Source: Lepas anatifera
Lineage: Eukaryota > Arthropoda > Thecostraca > Lepadidae
Direction of reading: 5' to 3'
NCBI GenBank assembly: GCA_034440635.1
Contig: JAOTON010002072.1
Location: 263,001 to 327,000 of the forward strand
DNA: 64,000 bases
Numbering within the stretch: the stretch's first letter is position 1; each line of letters starts with the position of its first letter. A program made the translations under genes and the position numbers. The notes below the pieces were generated by a model that ran no database searches, had not been told where the DNA came from, and saw only the letters and a program-made list of their open reading frames with translations. Shown piece after piece: positions 25,019-36,644 of this stretch.

Positions 25019-25997
25019 CCTGCGTCCCAGTGAGGCTCCGAGCCACCTTCACCCGGGTGGGGTGTGCGTTTGAACACCCCTTCAAACTCGGCCCCTAAGC
25101 GGGATAGCGAAAAAATGCGAAGGCTGGTGGATAGCTCATACAAATTCATGACGAAACTATATTAGCCACTTTTCGGCTCAAGTCAATATTGAGGTCATGA
25201 CAGGTCAAAGAAAGTGGGATTTATTTTGAATAAAGTTTTCGGGCTCTAGCATCTGACAGAGTTGAGTTAAAATCATTTTGTAGGCACCATTCGCTTCCTC
25301 TCGTCACAGCGAATCGAATGATGTATAATATGACCATACTAGGTAAAACACAAAAATGACCTGACCTCCGGTCAATGTCACTTTTAACCTAGCATAATCA
25401 ATATGCATATTAATCGACTCGCAGTAGCAATTTGAACGAAATGATATAAAAAAGCTGTGTCACCATGTCATGCAAAGTTATTGCCCTAAGTCTGAAAACT
25501 GCTTCAATAGCCCCAGATGAACTCTCAGAGGTCACAGGTCAAAAATTGCAGCATGAACCTGGAAAGGGGCCAAGAATACTACGATTTTAAGAATATAAAG
25601 GTATTTTCAGCTGTACCTACATAAAAAACAGCCCAATTTCTGTTTTCCCATGTATTTCCAATGGAGAGGTAATGGTCCGTATTTGACCTTAGGTCATCGA
25701 TATGAAAAATCCCGGAAGCAATGTTGTAACACTCGGTAGGGTCATTATTTGGTACAAGTTTCAATCCGATAGATTTGCCCATCTCTCATTTATGCCACCT
25801 TAAACATTGTTTGAGGTGAGGTCACTTGACCTGCACTGGTGACCTGACCTGAGATGACTGAACCTTAATATTTTAAGGAAAGTTGCAGAATTGATCAAGG
25901 ATAAGGTGTGCCAAGTACGGCTCGCTTCGCGCTGCGTTTTTTCGTGCCGCCGGAAAGAACCCGAGGGGGTGTTCAAACACCCCCACAAGGGCGAGGG
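25019..25997 (+). mobile_element. TTAA element F1
   Basis: Runs from TTGA (mutated TTAA, 25015-25018) to the TTAA at 25998. The tips are CCTGCGTCCCAGTGAGG and, on the other strand, CCCTCGCCCTTGTGGGGGTG. A GTGTTCAAACACCCC palindrome lies near the right end. The interior matches F2 and F3 and is rich in AGGTCA. Confidence 0.75.
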
Positions 25998-26001
25998 TTA
26001 A

Positions 26002-26816
26002 CACGCCCATTGACGAAGGTCTGAGCCGCCTTCGCATTGACGGGGGGAAGGGTGTACGGGTACCCTCCCCTGAGAGAACCACGCTAGATAGCGATCAACG
26101 GTAAACGACGTTTGATAGCCCATTCAAATCTCTATAGAAAATATTTGGGCCGTTTTTTTGGCCAGGTCATATTTAAGGTCACCAGAGGTGAAGGCATGCT
26201 ACCATAGGGATAACTGTACACGAAGGTTTCATTCATTACATCTGAACTAGTAAAGATAAAGTAAAAAAATATAGACATATGAATGCTCGCAGCAAGCCGA
26301 ATCGAAATATATATTATATGACCTTGGTAGGTCAAATTTAGGATTTTACCAAACCTGAGGTCAGGTCAAGGCGAAATTAGGTCAAAATTAATATCATTAA
26401 AACCACAAGGATGAGGCAAACCTAATGCCGTTAAAGTAAATTCTCTACAACCATCAATTTCCAAGTTATTTAGTTTAAACCACTTTCCCATGTATTTCCA
26501 ATGGAGTGGTCATGGCTCCTACCTGACCTCAGGTCATAGATATACAAATACAGAAAAATGTTTTGTAGAAATCGGTGGGCCTATTATTCGATATTAGGAG
26601 TTTCAATTGGATAGGTTCACCCAGCTCTGACTTATGCTATCTTAAATGTTTTTTAGATCAGGTCACTTGACATGCACTGGTAACCTGACTTGAGATGACC
26701 CAACCTTACAATTTTGCTAGAAGTTGTAAAAACAATCAGAGAAAAGGAATGCAAAGTACGGCGGCTATACGCACCGCTGTTTTTATTCTGTCTTAAAAAA
26801 CCCGAGGGGAAATAAA
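26002..26816 (+). mobile_element. TTAA element B1 (3' end eroded)
   Basis: Starts directly after the TTAA at 25998-26001 with CACGCCCATTGACG. It is colinear with full copies B3 and B4 up to the AAAAAACCCGAGGGG segment, where the right terminal repeat is lost. It shares its left TTAA with the end of element F1, so the two abut without intervening DNA. Confidence 0.8.
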
Positions 26817-26937
26817 CTAAGGAAGTTAAAGCTCCGGTTAGGATCGCGGCCGTCCAGCAACGCGGGCTGCGAAAGGGACGAGGTAACCTACGACGGCGAC
26901 ACGCTCACTGTTCGCACGCCTATCTTTTAGATTCGGG

Positions 26938-27150
26938 GTCTGGGTGGCACAGCCGGTTAGCGGGCGCGCTCAACTTGGTCTTCGGTATTATGTATAAGCA
27001 GGATGTCGCGTGTTTGTTCCAACCCAGAGTTAGGATTTGGTGCCCTGATCTAGCACAAGTCTACCGCAATCCTCTTCACCCTCCAACGCCATGCGACAGC
27101 AGCAGTTCAGCAGTCGGTGCGTCGTTCAACCTCTCCCCCCAACCGAAGAA
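26938..27150 (+). mobile_element. tRNA-derived SINE, family T, older copy
   Basis: A-box-like GTGGCACAGCCGGTTAGCG and a degraded B box (TTTGTTCCAACCC). The tail GTCGGTGCGTCGTTCAACC matches the copy at 4173. The A-box half looks like a different tRNA, so it may be a subfamily. Confidence 0.65.
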
Positions 27151-27825
27151 TATCATTTTAGCTAGTCAGGTCCCACTAGAGCAGTCATGGTGTCATACTG
27201 ATAGATCCATCCCGAAACATGTGCTGGCACAATACCGGGACTTTGAGATAGAGAGGACTCGTTATCTACATGAGCCTCCCACACTCCTGGGAGAGGATCT
27301 ATTTGTTGAGATCACCAGCAATGCTCCGAACAGCGTTGACTGTAATGACATCTACTCTTATTCGTAGCCTATTAGGCATTAAGCATCTTTTGACTTGCCC
27401 TTGAGCTGTGAGTACGAGGATTACACCCCTCTCACTCTTTTAAGCCAAACTGGTATTCTATGTACCCGTTTGGTCCTCTAAATGACGACGTTGCCGCAGT
27501 CTGACTGGATTTGCATCCTTTTTACTCGTGTTTTATCCGTTACTTATATTGGTTATGAGCGCAAAATGGCATCAGTGGTCCGCGTGCCATAAAGCACCAA
27601 AGATGGTTATCATGATAATAGAATAAGGAGGCCACAATGAGCCTGTCTCCTATTTGTCGTAAATAAATTCCCTCATCTTAGTCAAACTGGGGAAAATGCT
27701 GCAGGCACAAGGGGGGTCTAATCCAGCGAGTTTTGGATTCTGGAAGTGAGATATTTTTGGTGCCAGAAAGTGGTAAATCACCTGGAACCCCAACCTTTCG
27801 CCTGCTGCTGTCACTTATGTATGAT

Positions 27826-28173
27826 CAAATCATAGATTTGACCTGTTTTGATCTGCCTAAGTCATATTATATAGCATTCGATTCGGCTTGCTGCGAGGAT
27901 TCTAGTGGTCTAAATTGTTTTGCTCTATCTTTACTAGTTCAGATGCAATGACTGAAAACCTTCATTTGCACGTTATCCCTATGGTGGCATGCCTCGACCT
28001 CTATTGACCTTTAATGTGACCTGAAAACTTTAAATGTTTTCGATAGAGATTTGGATGGGCTATCCAACGCTGTTAAGCGTTTTATGCTATCTAGCGTGAT
28101 TCTTGAGATCTTAGGGTGCGGGGTACCACCCCCGTCAGAGCAAAGGTGGCTCAGACCCTCGTCAATGCGCGTG
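27826..28173 (-). mobile_element. TTAA element B2 fragment
   Basis: Reverse-oriented 5' half of family B. The right terminus reads CACGCGCATTGACGAGGGTC on the minus strand, followed by TTCA (mutated TTAA, 28174-28177). The internal half is missing to the left of about 27826. Confidence 0.78.
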
Positions 28174-28557
28174 TTCAGGTATCCTATTTGTATCGACACA
28201 CTACTTACACGTAGGGGATACCGGGGCTGGTTGAGTCATTTTCACTTTTCCCTCCATAGCCGCTGATCCAGTATATCTTTCATTTGATACCATGCCAATG
28301 AAAGGTTGTTCACTTCCACACAAAAAACATTCCATTTTTCCTAAAATTGATGGATTCTTCCGCAATAAGCTTCTAAAATCAGCTCTGCAGCTGATGCAAA
28401 CAGCCCTGATGCCGGGGCAAGTTGCAACAGTCTCCGGGGCAGCTTGTATCGTGAGGAAATGCATGCACAGAAACTCAATTGAAGCTCAGATTAGCTTTAT
28501 TGGCAGATTAGTGGGCACGTTTCCCATGCAGCTTATCCGATACATTTCCGAGCTTAC

Positions 28558-29065
28558 CTACTGCGAGTCAAAATCACAGCGGTGGAAAATATAAAACCTG
28601 CTTGCCCCACTGCACACCTCCTGCGCCCAGTTCTCACATCTCGCTGCCGCTGCCTTACATCTGGTACATTTCTCCTCGGGTCTGCTCTGGCTAAATCCTT
28701 TCCGTACAAACAGCGCAAATTGTTTCTTCTTCTTCCTCAAAAGTAATCTTCTCCCTGGGTTTGCGCTTCTTCCCTCCTGAAGGTGTTGCCTTTCTTCTCT
28801 TCTTGATTTCGTCGCTTTGCTCTTGCTCTATTGCTTCCTTCACCGGCGTGTCTGTTAGAAGAGCCGGGCGTCGCCGCCGTTTTCCTCCGATCGTTTTTCG
28901 TGGTCCGGGTTTAGGAAGCGCCTGCCATTGTGTTGGAGAGTCAATAACTTCTTGGTCCCTACCTGATGATCCAGGTACCACGTCCATTCCCTTGGAGCCT
29001 TCCGAATCAGCTTCAGGTATTCTCAGCCCCAGATGTTTAAGATTGTTCCTTATTTTCGCCACCAA
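28558..29065 (-). pseudogene. pogo/Tigger-like transposase C-terminus, frameshifted
   Basis: Two minus-strand frames make one fragment. The first (29065-28691) has KPGPRKTIGGKRRRRPALLTDTPVKEAIEQE, a basic KKRR...KKRKPREK stretch, an acidic EEEEE run and C-A-V-C. In pogo/Tigger transposases the segment after the DDE domain has just this order: P-G-P-R-K, L-T-D-T-P, basic tail, then a PHD-like zinc finger. The second frame (28740-28558) continues the finger with C-x2-C, W-A-Q-E-V-C and H-R-C. A frameshift near 28700 separates them. The DDE catalytic domain and DNA-binding region are missing to the right, where AT-rich simple sequence starts at 29066. It is a dead relic; the family call is by motif order. 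Confidence 0.72.
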
Positions 29066-29595
29066 AAAATGTTAGTAATAATACCTAATAATATAATAAT
29101 AATAATATTCGCCCATGAGCCAACATAGGCCACCGGGTATGTTGCAGGAACGTTTCAACCTGTCCCGCGAAAAATGACTCGTCTTGCCCCGTCCCTATCC
29201 TGATGTAATCATGGCGCCAAACATTGCACAAGCCATGTAGTCCCGTCAAAAGTATTTGATTCAATTGAAGACTAAAGAAAACATGCTCAAACCTGGCAGG
29301 CTTATGACCATCGTGTATGTTATCTTGTATTTCATTTAACACTTAATGGGCAAGGCTAAATTTTTTCACCCTAACAAATTTGTATTTATCTCCTCACTCG
29401 GTATGGTCCGACGGCCTTCCACATTTTTGTTTTCACTGGAAAATAATTGCATTGCATTTCATGGCACATGCAAGCTTCTCGTGCGCCCGCTTAAGCTGCC
29501 GTCTAGTGAATATTTGCTTTACAGCCGCTGATGCATTCAACCCGTGATGCAACTAGCTCCGGTCTCCCCACTACATGAGAAATGCAATATGTTAA

Positions 29596-29937
29596 GTGAC
29601 TTCCGCCGTCCAAGCCTTTGACCTAATCCAAAAATGAATGGTACTATAATAAAAGTGTCATTTAAGCGTTTTGAGCTGATGTTGAGAAAAGTTTCTAGCT
29701 GATTTAGTTCCTGAGATATTTGAGGTTTTGTAAGTACCCTTCATTTCAGCAGTTTTGACCTTGTTTGGCCTCTAGTGGCCTTAATATTGACGTGACGAAA
29801 AAATGACAAAAGTCACTTCTACTGCATTTACGACGAGCTTTTGATTGCTATCTTCCGCGTCTTCTATGCGTTCTTAGCTCGAGGAGGGGTCCCCTCACCA
29901 GGGTAAAGGTGGCTCATACCCGCTACAGGGGCGAAGG
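29596..29937 (+). mobile_element. TTAA family H copy 2
   Basis: Ends CTACAGGGGCGAAGG before TTAA (29938-29941). A TTAA at 29592-29595 may mark the left end. It is colinear with copy 1, including the ATATTGACGTGACGAAAAAATG segment. Confidence 0.6.
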
Positions 29938-29941
29938 TTAA

Positions 29942-31181
29942 AGACAGAAGCTGCAAGTGAAATCCTCATCCGGGTGTGCCTGAACTGCCATCATCACTGA
30001 GTATAACCTGCAGGTGGGGGTGAAGTCAGATGTCCTAGTCCATCGGCAGACAACAAAGCAAACACAGCGCGTGCACCGCGCAGCTGTGGCAACACAGTCA
30101 GACATCCCAGCATTGCATGGGACCAGCAGGCACTCCGGAATCAGACGTACGCAGCGGCTGTGTAAGAGACCGAGTCCTGTGACTCGTGCGCAGCTGAGGG
30201 GCGTGGCTCGCCCGTGTAGGCCAGCGAGTCAATAGACCCTGCGCCTCAGCCGTGGTAGCGAGGGCCATTGAGCGTCGATAGAAACTAGGACAGAATCAGC
30301 ATGGACGGCTGTCATGTCGACGGACGACACTTCCTGACGCCCGTCAACAGTGGTCCGTCACGCTACGCCATCTGGAGGGCACTGAAGACAGGACTTCGCC
30401 AGAGGGACTGCACAGCTACAACCAGTGCTCCTGGAGCGAGGCGCACCACGCGGATTCCTGATCCACAATGCAATGGTTTTCCGTAGTGTGGTGTTCTCAG
30501 AATTTTTGGACGCTGGGGTGTGAGAGTGAGATACTGTGCCGCAAGTCGAGCACCGGGAAATGGTATGGTGGAGCGTAACCTCAGAACTGTTAAGACGACA
30601 GTGGGGAGAAAGCAGTGCTCAGAGGCAGAGGCCGTATACCGATAGAACACCATACCACGTGATGACGATCCTAAATCTAGTCCCGCCAATATGCTGGTTA
30701 ATTACGAGGTTGGGGTGCCTGACTCGCATGTTACGAACGATAAAATATTGTCGCAACAGAACAGATGCCAAGCCAGAGACCGCGTCTGGGTTCGGGACCG
30801 CAGTCGACGTTGTGACGGCCCTGGTGCTCTTAGGACGGTGAGCCGCATTATTTCGCAACAGAACGTCGGGGTCGATGGGGTTCATCGGCATGTTCGCGAT
30901 ACGCGTGCTGCTCCGGCTCCACCGCCTTACATGTGTTCTGACGGCCAGCGATTCACATACCTCAAACAGTGATGCTGATAATCAACCAGAAGAAATCAGT
31001 GCCGGAGATAGGAATCCAGGTTTCCGCCAGAAGTCGAGTGTGGAAACGGTGCAGTGTGTGTCATATGCTGATACTAGCCCCGTACCGCCTGCGTCAGTAG
31101 ACATTGTACCGGAAGGGAATGAGTCACGGGAAGGCAGAAACTCAGCAGATGTTGAGTCAGTTCACGTAAAGGATACAAGGA
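29942..31181. other. GC-richer stretch, unidentified
   Basis: Overlapping ORFs of 60-136 codons on both strands suggest composition rather than genes. It lies between H2 and B3. It could be an undetected element or old unique DNA. Confidence 0.45.
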
Positions 31182-31185
31182 TTAA

Positions 31186-32014
31186 CACGCGCATTGACGG
31201 GGGTCTGAGCCACCTTCGCTTTGACGAGGGGGGCGGGTACCCGCCCCCGTTCTCGAGAACCACGCTAGGTAGCGAAAAACGGTAAACGGCGTTGGGTAGC
31301 CCCATTTACTTCTCCGTCGAAAATATTTAAACCATTTTTGTCAGGTCATATTTAAGGTCACTAGAGGTCAGAACATGCCGTCATAGGGATAGCATGTAAA
31401 TGAGGGTTTTCGGTAATTTCATCTGAACAAGTAGAGATAAAACAAAACAATTTAAACTATATGAATCCTCGCAGCAAGCAGAATCGAATGGTATATAATA
31501 TTTGCTTGGTCAAATCAAGGACTTGACCTGACCTCAGGATAAGTCAAGGTCAAATTAGACAAAATGTGTATCAATAGAACTGTAAAGGCAAGCCGAATAT
31601 AACGCCGTTAAAATAGTCACTCTATCACCATCCGTTATTAAGTTATTCAGTAAAAATTATTTTTCCCGTGTGCTTCCAAAGGAGAGGTCTTCGCTCGTAC
31701 CTGACCTTAGGTCATCAACATCAAAAGTAGCGGAACATATTTTAGAGAACTCAGTAAGACCATTATATGATATGAGTTTTAATCGAATAAGTTCACCCTG
31801 TTCTGACTTACGCTATCTTAAACTTTTTTTAGGTCAGGTCACTTGACCTGTACTGGTGACCTGACCTGAGAGGACATGACCTTAAAATTTTGACAAAAAA
31901 GGTAAAAATGATCAGAAAAAGGTATGTCAAGTAAGGCAGCGCTACGCGCCCCCGTTTTTAAAAACTACCTTTAAAAACTTGAGGGGGCGGGTACCCACCC
32001 CCTCAATGCGCGTG
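31186..32014 (+). mobile_element. TTAA element B3, full length
   Basis: 829 bp between TTAA at 31182-31185 and TTAA at 32015-32018. The terminal inverted repeats are CACGCGCATTGACGGGGG and its complement (CCCCCTCAATGCGCGTG at the right). Near both ends is a GGGCGGGTACCCGCCC-type palindrome. The interior has many AGGTCA/TGACCT hexamers and no ORF of interest. Confidence 0.9.
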
Positions 32015-33465
32015 TTAAATTCGGACGTTCCACCGTCACTGCCACGCAGTGCCGGGCTAACACAAGCAGTGGAGGGCGGGGTTCCCAAGGTGCCCCCACC
32101 TATCTTTCCGGGATGGCTGGAGAACCGTCCGCCGCCGGAAAACACTGCTTGGCCATTTTTGATTGAGCACGTCGATTGGTGAAGGAATTTTGAAAATGGT
32201 TGCATAATTTTTTTACTAATAGGCATTCAAAGACGGGCCAATAATTTGAGACCGTTGCAATTTTGCGGTCGCACCAGTTTGCATGAGCTGTAGACCGAAT
32301 GGTGACGTCATAACGTCGTATAATCAGTTTATACGTCAAGGTCAACCCACATAAAGGTCAAGGTCAAGGGTCAAAGGTCAAGGTCACTGACCCCAGTACA
32401 CTGGTTACAAAGCATTATTCAGTATGACGTATGTTATGCCATGACCTCATAGTTAAGGCAACTCCAAGGTCAAGGTCAAAAGTCAAGGTCGAATCCTTTT
32501 TTCATTGTCAAACCCTCATTTTCCGCCTTAAGACTGTTATAGCGTCAATTATATTGTACATTATTGAGAATATGTCATATTGTTGCGTCATAGGACATTG
32601 ACCTTGAATGAACTTGACCTAAAAATTTCGGAAAATAATTTTGGGACTTTCCCTCTATGACCTTAGTCAGTTTTTGGTGTATTCCCAGCTTTTTCCGTAT
32701 AATCACGGCGTTTCCCAATAGCCGTTTTCACAACGTGAATAAATCGAAATCGACCTTGGGTGTCTTTTTGGTAGTTTCTTTTATCATTTCCCAAGCCAAA
32801 AAAAACAGCGCTCATTTCAGTGAAACTGTTGAAGTTTGAGAAATATGCTTACCCAAAATTGAAAGCAATGACCCTAAATATCTTGATTCTGAGCTTTTCC
32901 TGGCATTAAATTCAATAGATAAATCTAGATTAATGGATATATATTTTGGAAATATCCCAAGATCTTGGGCGTCTTTTTGAAAAAACCGGCCTCCAGGGTC
33001 GGTTTTTTCAAAAGACACCCAAGCCTCTAGATCCCGTCTTTTCGGTCTCTAGATTTGTCTGGAGGGATTTTTCAAAAGCTTCCATATGCAGGAGCGAAAT
33101 TTGAGGTCGGTGATTTATGCAGGACTTGCCCGCTTGACGTCACTGCCTACGTCATAGCCAAGAACCAATCATCGGACAGTATTCTGGGAGCAGCATGGCC
33201 GCGTTCAAGGCCCTAGAGAGAGAGGTCGCGTTCGGGGAACGTGCTCGGGAAAAGTTTGTTTTCTAATGTTTCTTTTCTCACGGTATATGAGCTACGATCG
33301 TTATTTTACGTGTGTTTAGGAACACAAGTTAAATATTTGATTGAAATTATTTGATCGTTACCAATTTTTTGCGGCAGTCAGGCAGACATTTTTCCCATCA
33401 CCATACAGATCGGGGGTCAATTAAAGGGCAGGTGCCCCTCCTATCGACCATCTGCGCCCTGAATC

Positions 33466-33706
33466 ATAGGCGGATCCAGGATAGCCGATCGGGACACCTT
33501 TCTGGGTTGGCACCATCCAGACCAGAAGGGTGCCACTTTTGACCAAAAAACTATGAGGTGGGTGCCAAATCATATCGGTTGGCGCCGATTTTCACATCCT
33601 GGGGAGGGTAGGGGTGAAAACATTTCAGGGCAGCGCTGTGACCATTTTAGGGGCCCCGAGCGTCAATCGGAGGGACACATACCCCACCCCCTGGATCTGC
33701 CTATGC
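33466..33706. mobile_element. MITE O1
   Basis: About 240 bp with tips ATAGGCGGATCCAGGAT and CCTGGATCTGCCTAT inverted. The interior has GGTGCCACTTTTGACC and GATTTTCACATCCTGG boxes shared with other O copies. Confidence 0.78.
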
Positions 33707-33715
33707 CCTGGATGG

Positions 33716-34090
33716 TTACGGTGGCACCTGAAGGGTTGATGGCGTCCCTGAAATGTCGTTTTTCACCTTTTCTCCAAAGATGCGAAAATCGGCGCCCATT
33801 GTTAGGATTTTGCGCCCGCCTGAAATATTTTGCCGGTCCAAGGTGGCGCCCCCTGGTCCGGATGGCGCCCCCGGGAAGGCATAGACGGCGCCGACATTAC
33901 CGATCGGGGGCACCTTTCCAGTGGGCACCACTTCTTGCCTGCAAAACTTTTCAGGTGGGCGCAAAACCCTATCGCTGGGCGCCAATTCTCGCATTCTAGG
34001 GGGGGGTGGGAAGCGACATTTAAGGGGGCGCCATTCAACTTTCAGGTGGTTGCCATGACCATTTCAGATGGCGCCGAGGGTCCATCCTAA
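33716..34090. mobile_element. Two O-family copies head to head
   Basis: O-type boxes appear inverted at 33716-33870 (TGCGAAAATCGGCGCCC) and direct at 33895-34085 (GGCGCCAATTCTCGCATTC). Together they form an imperfect inverted duplication. Their outer tips are lost. Confidence 0.6.
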
Positions 34091-34639
34091 CCCCCCCTCC
34101 AAGATCCGTGTACGCGAGGTGACGGAACTAGTGATGTGGGAGGTGACGGCAGTGGTGAGGCGGGGGGTGACGGCACTGGCAAGGCCGGAGGCGGGAGGTG
34201 AAGGTGTTCGTGAGGCGTGAGGCGATGGATAGTTGGGGGAGGTGGGTGGGGAGACCATGACGCCGTAGACTGCACATCGGCTCATCAAACGGTTGAGGCA
34301 TCTCCTCCGTTGATATATCGCCGGTGTCACGTTCACGAGTGTGTCGAGGACTGACTGAATCGGAGGGGGGCCACCGCTGTTCCAAGGAGCCGCCGCAGGC
34401 CCGGGTTGGGCCGTCGCCGCCGCTGGCCCGGGTTGGGCCACAGTTACCCAGGCGACTACCGTTCCCGCAGGCCCAGGTGGGGAAGCCGCCGCCGCCGAAT
34501 AACTTCTCACAATGCGGCGACCGGTAAGTTGCCGGGCAATCTCCAGTAGGCGGCAACCCCATCGGCCATAGCTTACCAAACATACATAGGGGTTGTAGGT
34601 CAACATGGTGAAATGGGCAGTGTGCGTCTGTGAATTTAA

Positions 34640-36644
34640 CACGCGCCCCGCAGGGGAGGGTGAAATTCGCCCCTCCTGGTTTTTTTCCAGATAGCTCAAA
34701 AAACGAAGAGACGCAGAGCAACGAAACTTACAGTACCTTATTCCTGATCGATTTTACACATCTGACCAAATTTTTGAGTTACGGTCATGTCTGGTCAAGG
34801 AGCTATTCAAGGTCAAGTGACCCGACCTCAAAACCTAAAATTACGAGTTTGAAGCGGTGCCCAGGGAACATCACCGAACTGACTGATCACTTGGAAACTT
34901 CCACAATATGATAAAGTCATTAACGTCTAAAAATCTGCTATCTCGGAATTTTTATATTTTTTACCTAAGGTGGGGTCAATTTCTTGGTCACCCCGTTATA
35001 ACCCGCGCCCCACCGGGGTCCGGCGCCACCTTCGCCCCACCGGGAAGGGCCATCGATGGCCCCCCTCTAACTCCGAAAATATGGGCGTTAGCGCAAATCT
35101 GCAAAGTGCAATAGAAAGCTCGCGTGAATTCAGTAAGAAATTACTTCGCATGTTTTAGTGCTCAGGTCAATGGTTTGACCTCCAGAGGTCAAATTAGGTC
35201 AAGATCGGCTATTTTCATTCAAATATGCAATGATTAAGCAAACTGGGCATAACTCTTATGTCATTAGAGCTATTGAGGCCTGGTAAAGTACATTTGATAG
35301 CAAATTGCCCGTACTTTTCCCGCCATGTGGAACGTAAAGACCTCCCGCCAGTGGTTTGACCGCCAGAGGTCACCTCGTGACCTAATATGACCTGAGGTCA
35401 CGAAAGGTCAAAAAGTGACCTTGCCGTATATCAAATGAAAGCCAGCGACACGACAAACACGATGGTGCTTGTTTCACCGCTCTAGCTCAATTAGGTCAAA
35501 AGTTATTGTCAAAATACTGTTTTTGACCTCTGGTGACCTTGGATGACCTTGGAAAAGTCAAAGGGCAAATATGACCCCTGGGATCCGTGAAAGGGTGTCC
35601 AAAAACGTTGTTCTGAGCAGTCTGAAAATTTGCAATCATTTTTGTGGCTTTTATATCATGAAATAGCTTTTCCCCATGCTTTTCCAATGGGAGAGGTCGC
35701 CTCGTGACCTGACCTCAGGGCACGAAATCGAAAAATCCCGGATATACACCTTGTAGACCCTAGAGGGGTCATGAAGTGTAGGAAGTTTCAAATCGATCGA
35801 CTTTGAAATGTAGCTCTTACAGAGCTCTAAAGGTGAAGTGAGGTGACCTTGGTTGACCTCGTCTGGTCACCTGACCTTGGGTGACCCGGGGTAAAAAATT
35901 TCAGGGATGATGGGAAAATGATGTAGTGAGAGGTAGAGCCCTCAACCGCGGTGCTGCGCCTCGTCGTTTTTCTGCTATCCCGGAAAAACCTTAGGGGGGG
36001 CCATCGATGGCCCTTCCCCGGTGGGGCGAGGGTTAAGTCTATGGTGAAAAATAGAATGGTCTCGTTTTCAGTAAATATTGCATAGATAAAGCTGAAAATT
36101 CTCAAACCGTCTATTCTTACCACGATCTTGAAAATTAGGTTAATTTTTGAACCATCTGACCTCCAAAGGTCATATCAGGTCACGGGAGCATAGAGTGATT
36201 ATTCGGCCAATAACTTCTCATTGAATTGAGATAAAGCTCCCATTTTGCTTGCATTGTGCTTATATTGTCACGGGAAGTCGATTGATATGCAACATGACGA
36301 TACCGGGTCACTCTCTGACCCTGACCTAGCTCGAGGTCAAGTCATTTTCACTATTTGACCTAGGAAGGTCATATTATACATCATTCGATTCGCAGCGATG
36401 AGAGGAATCCAATGATGCATAAATATTTGCTCTAGCTCCCCTGAGGGCAGATCTAGAGAGAGAGAAATGTACACTGCTCTGTTGTAAGCCTATGGAATCT
36501 TCTTTGACCTATGCTGACCTCAATATTGACTTGACATGAAAATTCTTCGTATAAAATCGCTTTGTCTTGTCAAGAGCTTTCCAACACCACCCATAATTTT
36601 CCTCTTTAGTTTTCGTGGGGACCGAGATACGAAGGGGGGCGCGT
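34640..36644. mobile_element. TTAA element A2, interrupted by L1
   Basis: This is a relative of A1, starting after TTAA at 34636-34639 with CACGCGCCCCGCAGGGGAGG. It is colinear with A1, and L1 splits it at 35002-36032. The 3' part keeps about 150 bases missing from A1. It ends near 36644 at GGGGGGCGCGTCATG, where the second TTAA has mutated or been lost. Without L1 it is about 0.97 kb. Confidence 0.8.
35002..36032 (+). mobile_element. TTAA element L1, nested in A2
   Basis: 1031 bp with terminal inverted repeats CCC(G/T)CGCCCCACCGGGG, flanked by ATAA (34998-35001, a mutated TTAA) and TTAA (36033-36036). A1 gives the uninterrupted site. Subterminal palindromes of type GGCCATCGATGGCC occur near both ends. 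The interior is dense in AGGTCA and has no credible ORF. The second copy is L2 at 52578, in reverse orientation. Confidence 0.88.

Noticed and set aside
29942..31181. Possible multi-exon gene from overlapping ORFs
   Set aside because: ORFs occur on both strands with no recognisable domain or consistent splice sites.
33553..33999. 148-codon + strand ORF
   Set aside because: Lies entirely within O-family MITEs; opposite-strand ORFs cover the same bases.
34064..34699. 211-codon minus-strand ORF
   Set aside because: Low-complexity proline/alanine-rich frame in GC-rich repeats; another long frame overlaps it on the same strand; it runs into element A2.
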